In this document: one piece after another, positions 59,635-64,000 of the stretch
Numbering within the stretch: position 1 is the stretch's first letter
How the letters are laid out: each line of letters starts with the position of its first letter
Assembly: GCF_016907435.1 (NCBI RefSeq)
Contig: NZ_JAFBBZ010000001.1
Span: 3,906,001 to 3,970,000 of the forward strand
Direction: 5' to 3'
Origin: Nocardioides salarius
GTDB lineage: Bacteria; Actinomycetota; Actinomycetes; Propionibacteriales; Nocardioidaceae
Length of the DNA: 64,000 bases
Notes under the pieces: generated by a model
Database searches by the model: none
The model's input: the letters and a program-made list of their open reading frames with translations, nothing else
What the model was told of the DNA's origin: nothing
Translations under genes and position numbers: made by a program

Positions 59635-60653
59635 GCCGGCCTCGCGAGCTGGTTGACCGCCGCGCCGAAGACCCAGGGCACCCGGTCGGCCGCGGCCACT
59701 AGGCGCCGGCGCACCACCTGGTGCCGGGTGGCGGTGACCAGGCCCAGGGTCAGCAGCTCGTGACGGCGCCGCAGCCGGCGTGAGGTGGCGTCGTACCCCT
59801 CGGGGGCGTCGGCGACCACGGCCGCGACCGCCGCGGCGGCCTCGGCCAGCCCGAGCGCGATGCCCTCGCCGGTGAGCGCGTCGACGTAGCCCGCGGCGTC
59901 GCCGACGAGCAGCACCCGCCCGGCGACCCGGGCGCGCGCCTGCTGGCGCAGCGGCCCGGCGCCCATGACGCGGGTCCGCTCGACGCCCGCCACCCGGTCG
60001 CGCAGGCCCGTGAAGCCCTCGAGCAGCGTGGCGAACGGCGCGCGGCGCCCGCTGAGCAGCGCCAGACCGACGAGGTCGGGGGCGACCGGGGTCACGTAGG
60101 CCTCGGCGTGGGGTGCCCAGTGCACCTCGACGAAGTCGCTCCACGGCGCGACGCGCAGGTGGCAGCGCTGGCCGTAGCGCCGGGCGCTGCGCACCGGCGC
60201 ATCGAGGCCGAGCAGCCGGCGCACGGGGGAGTGCAGCCCGTCCGCGGCGACCAGGTAGCGGGTCGGCCGGCCGTCGACGAGCAGGTGCGAGCCCCGGTCG
60301 ACCACCGAGCGCACGGCCTCGTGCCGCACCTCGACCCCCGCGTCGGCGAGGCGGCGCGACAACCCCGCGTGCAGCGTCGTACGCCGCACGCCGCGGCCCG
60401 GCCCGGCCCGGAAGCGCGCGTCGACGCTGCGCCGCTCGTCGCGGTAGCGGATGCCGGCCAGGTCGACGCCCTCGACCTCGACGCCCAGGTCGGCCAGGTG
60501 CGTCAGCGCCCCGGGCATCAGCCCCTCGCCGCAGGCCTTGTCGACGACCCCGGCGCGGGGCTCCACCACCACCACGTCGAGCCCGGCGCGGTGGGCGTGC
60601 AGCGCGGCGGCCAGGCCCACCGGCCCGCCGCCGGCGACCACGAGGTCATGCAC
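59631..60653 (-). CDS. FAD-dependent monooxygenase/oxidoreductase (GGR/PHBH superfamily)
   Basis: A 340-residue flavoprotein: FAD Rossmann motif HDLVVAGGGPVGLAAALHAH, the DG-type motif YLVAADGLHSPVRRLLGLDA and GDAAGYVDALTGEGIALGLA. It is more like aromatic hydroxylases than the longer geranylgeranyl reductase at 62292. In the Streptomyces srs cluster a PKS III, a methyltransferase and a flavoprotein hydroxylase work together; this gene is in the equivalent position (srsC-like) and may hydroxylate a resorcinol ring. Start overlaps the upstream gene by 8 bp; its end overlaps idi (ATGA). Confidence 0.82.
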   Translation of the reverse strand: MHDLVVAGGGPVGLAAALHAHRAGLDVVVVEPRAGVVDKACGEGLMPGALTHLADLGVEVEGVDLAGIRYRDERRSVDARFRAGPGRGVRRTTLHAGLSRRLADAGVEVRHEAVRSVVDRGSHLLVDGRPTRYLVAADGLHSPVRRLLGLDAPVRSARRYGQRCHLRVAPWSDFVEVHWAPHAEAYVTPVAPDLVGLALLSGRRAPFATLLEGFTGLRDRVAGVERTRVMGAGPLRQQARARVAGRVLLVGDAAGYVDALTGEGIALGLAEAAAAVAAVVADAPEGYDATSRRLRRRHELLTLGLVTATRHQVVRRRLVAAADRVPWVFGAAVNQLARPA

Positions 60654-61206
60654 GGCGCGCCCCGGGCTGGAGCGGTCCCGCGGGAGCCGGCGGCAGCGTG
60701 GCCAGCGCGGCGTCCTCGACCCGCAGCCGCACCGTCAGCAGCGCCGCGTTGGCCACGGTGAAGACCAGCGCGGTGACCCACGACAGGTGCAGCAGCGGCA
60801 GCGCGGCGCCCTCGACGACGACGGCGACGTAGTTGGGGTGGGAGAAGAACCGGTAGGGCCCGCCCGTGACCGGGGGCAGCCCCGGCACGATGATAACCCG
60901 GGTGTTCCAGCGCGGCCCGAGGGCGACGATGCACCACCAGCGCAGCGCCTGGGAGGCCACGACCAGCACCAGCATCGAGGCGGCCAGCGCGAGCGGCACG
61001 TCGGGGCGCACGACGTAGGCCTCGACGAGCATCGCGACCAGCAGCCCCGAGTGCAGCACCACCATGACGGGGTAGTGGCCCCGGCCGGTCTCGACGCCGC
61101 CGCGGGCGAAGGACCAGGCGGCGTTGCGCTTGGACACGACGAGCTCGGCGAGCCGCTCGAGCGCGACCAGGGCGACGACGACGGTGAAGAAGGTCAGCGA
61201 GGTCAC
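60646..61206 (-). CDS. Isoprenylcysteine carboxyl methyltransferase (ICMT)-family methyltransferase
   Basis: A 186-residue membrane methyltransferase with four to five helices. The family's SAM/lipid site VIIVPGLPPVTGGPYRFFSH and NYVAVVVEGAALPLLHLSW is clear. In B. subtilis (BpsB) and Streptomyces (SrsB) homologues next to a type III PKS O-methylate alkylpyrones or alkylresorcinols, so the same role is inferred. GTG start overlaps the PKS stop by four bases (GTGA), strong evidence for joint function. Confidence 0.88.
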   Translation of the reverse strand: MTSLTFFTVVVALVALERLAELVVSKRNAAWSFARGGVETGRGHYPVMVVLHSGLLVAMLVEAYVVRPDVPLALAASMLVLVVASQALRWWCIVALGPRWNTRVIIVPGLPPVTGGPYRFFSHPNYVAVVVEGAALPLLHLSWVTALVFTVANAALLTVRLRVEDAALATLPPAPAGPLQPGARRA

Positions 61207-62267
61207 GCGGCACCGCCCTCGGCGCGCAGCAGCACCAGCTCGGAGCAGAAGCCGGGGCCCATCGCCATCATCAGGCCGTAGGAGCCCGGGCGCGGCGGCT
61301 TGTCGCGCAGGGTGTCCTCGAGCACGTGCAGCACCGAGGCCGAGGACAGGTTGCCGACCCGGTCGAGCGACTCCCAGGTCAGCCGCACGTCCTCGTGCTC
61401 GAGCTCGAGCGCCTCCTGCAGCGCCTCGATCACCTTGGGCCCGCCGGGGTGGCAGACCCACCACTCGACGTCGGCGCGGGTCAGGTCGTGGGAGGCCAGG
61501 AACCCGTCGACGTCCTCGCGGATGTAGCGCCCGACGATCTGGGGCACCGCGGCGTCGAGCACGATCCGCAGCCCACCGCTGGTGACGTCGAAGCCCATGG
61601 TGCGCTCGGAGTCGGGGTAGAGCCGGCTGCGGGTGTCGAGCACCCGCGCGGCGCCCGGCTCGCCCGCCTCGCCGCGGGCCACCACGGCCGCGGCACCGTC
61701 GCCGAAGAGCCCGCTGGCCACCAGGTTGGGCACCGACACGTCGTCGCGCTGCACCGTCAGCGAGCACAGCTCGACCGCGACCAGCACCGCCACCTGGCCG
61801 GGGTGGCCCACCAGGTAGTCGTGCAGCCGCGCCACGCCCGCGGCCCCCGCCACGCAGCCCAGGCCCACGATCGGCACCCGCTTCACGTCGGGCCGCATGC
61901 CGGTGGCGCTCGCGATGCGTGCGTCCAGCGAGGGGATCGCCAGCCCGGTCACCGTCGCCGAGACCACCAGGTCGACGTCGCTGGGTGTCAGGTCGGCCGC
62001 CTTGAGCGCCTCCTCGACCGCGCGCGAGCCGAGCGCGACCGCCTCGGTGATGAAGTGGTCGTTGGCCTCGGTGAAGCCGCCGAGCTCGCCGTACGCCGCC
62101 AGCGGCAGCGCGAGGTGGCGCTGGCTGACCCCGGCGTTGCGGTGGAAGCGGCGCAGCACCCGCTCGTCGAGCCGGCCCTGCGCGATGACGTCGGCGAAGG
62201 CGGCCGTGATCTCGTCCTGGGTGTGCGTGTGCTCGGGCAGCGTGCCGCGGACAGCGAGGATCTGCAT
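61203..62267 (-). CDS. Type III polyketide synthase (alkylresorcinol/alkylpyrone synthase-like)
   Basis: A 354-residue chalcone-synthase-fold enzyme. The catalytic triad is visible: Cys138 in VPIVGLGCVAGAAG, His273 in WWVCHPGGPKVIEALQEALE and Asn306 in DRVGNLSSASVLHVL. Other family elements are GLFGDGAAAVV and the C-terminal GSYGLMMAMGPGFCSELVLL. It condenses an acyl starter (here probably a long acyl chain) with malonyl-CoA. Sequence and the ICMT-type partner point to a phenolic lipid or alkylpyrone rather than RppA-type tetrahydroxynaphthalene. The start ATG 62267 follows the 11-bp repeat tail of the reductase gene by 24 bp. Confidence 0.93.
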   Translation of the reverse strand: MQILAVRGTLPEHTHTQDEITAAFADVIAQGRLDERVLRRFHRNAGVSQRHLALPLAAYGELGGFTEANDHFITEAVALGSRAVEEALKAADLTPSDVDLVVSATVTGLAIPSLDARIASATGMRPDVKRVPIVGLGCVAGAAGVARLHDYLVGHPGQVAVLVAVELCSLTVQRDDVSVPNLVASGLFGDGAAAVVARGEAGEPGAARVLDTRSRLYPDSERTMGFDVTSGGLRIVLDAAVPQIVGRYIREDVDGFLASHDLTRADVEWWVCHPGGPKVIEALQEALELEHEDVRLTWESLDRVGNLSSASVLHVLEDTLRDKPPRPGSYGLMMAMGPGFCSELVLLRAEGGAA

Positions 62268-62280
62268 GGTGGGTCCCCAG

Positions 62281-62322
62281 TCAGGTGGTGGTCAGGTGGT
62301 GGTCAGGTGGTGGTCAGGTGCG
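62281..62322 (-). repeat. 11-bp tandem repeat over the reductase stop codon
   Basis: TCAGGTGGTGG is repeated three times (62281-62291, 62292-62302, 62303-62313) plus a partial copy. The stop codon of the reductase (TCA 62292-62294 on the plus strand) is the first three bases of the second unit. Because 11 is not a multiple of three, gain or loss of a unit would change the reading frame and the C-terminus. Confidence 0.8.
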
Positions 62323-63455
62323 GGCCGGGCCAGGTGGGCCAGCAGACCGACACCCAGGCGTGGGCCGATGCGGCCGCCGCCCAGGCCGATCTCGACGAGG
62401 TCGTCGAAGACGCGCTGGTCGCGGGCCGCGGCGCCGATGCCGGCGTCGACGACCCGGGGGTGCCGCGAGAGCCGGGAGGCGGCCCAGGTGTGGCGCAGGT
62501 GGCGCCCGAGCAGCGCCCGCACCTCCCGCCCGTACGCCGCCCCCGCGGCCCCCGGCTCGTCCGCGGCCAGGGCGCGGGCCGCGGCCCGCCCGGCCAGCGC
62601 GCCGGTGGCGACCGCGTAGTAGATGCCCTCGCCGGTCATCGGGTTGACCAGCCCGGCCGCGTCGCCGGCGAGCAGCACCGGGCCGTCGGGGTGGCGCCAG
62701 CCCAGTCCTGAGAGCGGCAGGTGGTGCCCGCGCCAGGCGGTGCCGCCCTCGGTCGCGCCGGGCAGCAGCTCCTCGAGCTGCTCGAGCAGCAGGGCGCGGG
62801 TGGGCGGGTCGGTGCCACCGACCAGCTCGCCGTACCCGACGTTGGCCAGTCCGTCGCCGCGGTCGAAGGACCAGGCGTAGGAGGGCTGGCGGCGCTCGCC
62901 GTAGCGGATCACCTGCAGGCCCCGGCGCCCTCGCGGGGTGGGCGCGTAGCCGCGCAGGGCCAGGGCCCGGGGAGCGGTCGGGCCCAGCCCGGCCCCGGTG
63001 CGCACCACGGAGTGCGCCCCGTCGGCGCCGACGACGACCCCCGCGCGCAGGTGGTCGACCTCGACCCCGGCAGACCCGGCTCGCACCTCGCGCACCCGGT
63101 GGCGCACCAGCTCGGCGCCGCGCTCGACGGCCCGCTCGGCGAGGCGGGCGTCGAAGACCTCGCGCGGGATGACGTGCACCTCGCGGCGCATCCGGCCCGC
63201 GACCTCGCGCGAGCCGCGGCTGAGCGTGAGGTGGCGCAACGGACGCCAGCCCTCGACGACGTCGGCGGCGCCCAGCGGCCGCAGCACGTCGAGGACGTGC
63301 GGGGCGATGCCGTCGCCGCAGCACTTGTCGCGGGGGAGCTCGGCACGCTCGACGAGCAGCACCCGCAGGTCGGGGGAGTGCGCCAGGGCCGCCATGGCGG
63401 CGGCCGAGCCCGCGGGTCCGGCGCCGACGACGACCAGGTCGTGGGAGGCGCTCAT
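62292..63455 (-). CDS. Geranylgeranyl reductase family protein
   Basis: A 387-residue FAD protein of the GGR/menaquinone reductase group: Rossmann motif LVVVGAGPAGSAAAMAALAH, PRDKCCGDGIAPHVLDVLRP with the family CCGDG, the SYAWSFDRGDGLANVGYGEL segment (PxxYxW-type GGR motif) and LLAGDAAGLVNPMTGEGIYY. Such enzymes saturate double bonds in prenyl chains. It suggests that an isoprenoid chain made or attached by the neighbouring UbiA protein is reduced. ATGA overlap with UbiA; ends in an 11-bp repeat (His/Leu/Thr tail DHHLTTT). Confidence 0.88.
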   Translation of the reverse strand: MSASHDLVVVGAGPAGSAAAMAALAHSPDLRVLLVERAELPRDKCCGDGIAPHVLDVLRPLGAADVVEGWRPLRHLTLSRGSREVAGRMRREVHVIPREVFDARLAERAVERGAELVRHRVREVRAGSAGVEVDHLRAGVVVGADGAHSVVRTGAGLGPTAPRALALRGYAPTPRGRRGLQVIRYGERRQPSYAWSFDRGDGLANVGYGELVGGTDPPTRALLLEQLEELLPGATEGGTAWRGHHLPLSGLGWRHPDGPVLLAGDAAGLVNPMTGEGIYYAVATGALAGRAAARALAADEPGAAGAAYGREVRALLGRHLRHTWAASRLSRHPRVVDAGIGAAARDQRVFDDLVEIGLGGGRIGPRLGVGLLAHLARPAPDHHLTTT

Positions 63456-64000
63456 CCGGCCACCACCAGCAGGGCGACGTCGACCAGGGCGATGCCGACC
63501 GCGGCCCGGAAGGAGTCGCGGCCCCGTCGCACGAGCGCCAGGCCGGCCAGCGCCACGACGAGCACGGCCCCGACCGCCAGCGCCCAGCCGGGCAGGCCCG
63601 GGGCGCCGAGCGCGATCACCGCGCTGGCCGCCACCAGCACCGCCACCGCCGCCACCGGCAGCAGCCGCGGGCCGAGCCGGTGCGGCAGCCCGCGCACCCC
63701 GGTGGCCGCGTCGTCACCGAGGTCGGGCAGCACGTTGGCCAGGTGCGCGCCGACACCCAGCAGGGCGCCGGCCGCGACTCCCCACGCCGGCGGACTGTCG
63801 GGCCCGGCGAGCCACACGACGCCCGGCAGCGCGCCGAAGGCCACGGCGTAGGGCAGCCACGACAGCGCCGTCGCCTTGAGGCCCAGGTTGTAGGCCCAGC
63901 CGGCGGCGACCAGCAGCAGGTGGAGCAGCCCCGCCGCGGGGCCGAGCGCCAGCGAGAGCGCCGCCGTGGCCACCAGCGCCGCGGCGCAGCACCCACGCAC
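63452..64000 (-). CDS. UbiA-family prenyltransferase, 5' end outside the window
   Basis: The 182 visible C-terminal residues hold about five to six membrane helices. LLVAAGWAYNLGLKATALSW and the second aspartate-rich-type motif HLANVLPDLGDDAATGVRGL are UbiA hallmarks. The N-terminal part with the first Asp motif (NDxxDxxxD) must lie beyond 64000; the in-frame Met/Val near the edge is not accepted as the start. UbiA proteins transfer a prenyl chain to an aromatic ring or another acceptor. The stop overlaps the reductase ATG (ATGA). Acceptor unknown; the adjacent PKS product is an obvious candidate. Confidence 0.85.
   Translation of the reverse strand: MRGCCAAALVATAALSLALGPAAGLLHLLLVAAGWAYNLGLKATALSWLPYAVAFGALPGVVWLAGPDSPPAWGVAAGALLGVGAHLANVLPDLGDDAATGVRGLPHRLGPRLLPVAAVAVLVAASAVIALGAPGLPGWALAVGAVLVVALAGLALVRRGRDSFRAAVGIALVDVALLVVAG

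Overview
The window is 64 kb of very GC-rich DNA from an actinobacterium. The gene content and style fit a member of the Nocardioidaceae (Nocardioides-like), but no rRNA is present to prove it. Supporting signs are the hrcA-dnaJ-rsmE and phoH-ybeY-CBS gene orders, a DUF222/HNH (13E12-type) gene under an SOS box, a fused cobIJ, CIRCE and IdeR-type operators, many GTG starts, 4-bp start/stop overlaps, and about ten genes with a TAGNNT -10 box only 6-9 nt before the start codon (leaderless mRNAs). I see no insertion sequence, prophage, CRISPR array, tRNA or rRNA.

Layout. 1-3.1 kb: a visibly less GC-rich stretch with a frameshifted lipoprotein gene, then a DUF222/HNH gene whose promoter spacer is a LexA-like palindrome. 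3.1-6.5 kb (minus): a B12 operon cobG-cobH-cobIJ behind a cobalamin riboswitch; CobG lacks its C-terminal cluster-binding part. 6.5-11.3 kb: a flavin monooxygenase divergent from an AraC-type regulator, then a Tat-exported PhoX phosphatase. 11.4-14.9 kb: leuS behind a leaderless Leu-codon leader peptide and a strong terminator (putative attenuator), then a DegV protein. 14.9-15.3 kb: two copies of a ~140-bp hairpin-forming repeat. 15.4-20.2 kb: comEA-comEC, holA, and rpsT in convergence. 20.2-27.8 kb: two small-molecule-kinase-like genes, a pyruvate-oxidase-type ThDP enzyme, lepA, a coiled-coil protein and a lipoprotein. 27.9-37.0 kb: an exopolysaccharide locus (Wzx flippase, Wzy polymerase, three GT4 glycosyltransferases, a Wzz/CpsD-like protein without Walker A, and an opposed priming transferase).

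37.2-43.6 kb: long-chain acyl-CoA ligase, hemW, DUF4870, DUF3097, a small acidic protein, an MBL hydrolase and a DUF2470 haem-utilisation-type gene under an IdeR/DtxR box. 43.7-48.6 kb: CIRCE-hrcA-dnaJ-rsmE, then an SNF-family transporter with its 43-residue MetS-like subunit. 48.7-54.8 kb: a DUF4188 gene; a module of ECF sigma factor, membrane GerMN-Gmad2 protein and GerMN-Gmad2 lipoprotein, with the sigma gene preceded by a coupled 14-codon leaderless ORF; a HIT protein; a PHM/DBH-type copper monooxygenase; and small envelope proteins. 55-58.2 kb: phoH-ybeY-CBS protein-deaminase-like protein. The usual next gene, era, is absent and a 22-bp repeat array sits at that junction. 59-64 kb (minus): a translationally coupled operon of UbiA prenyltransferase (cut by the window end), geranylgeranyl-reductase-like protein, type III PKS, ICMT-type methyltransferase, FAD monooxygenase and IPP isomerase. 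It looks like an srsABC-type phenolic-lipid core combined with isoprenoid functions, and is the best candidate for an undescribed pathway.

The regulatory layer is unusually readable: SOS box, B12 riboswitch, Leu leader/attenuator, IdeR box and CIRCE can all be assigned by eye. A dispersed 22-bp repeat beginning at TGA supplies the stop codon of three genes.
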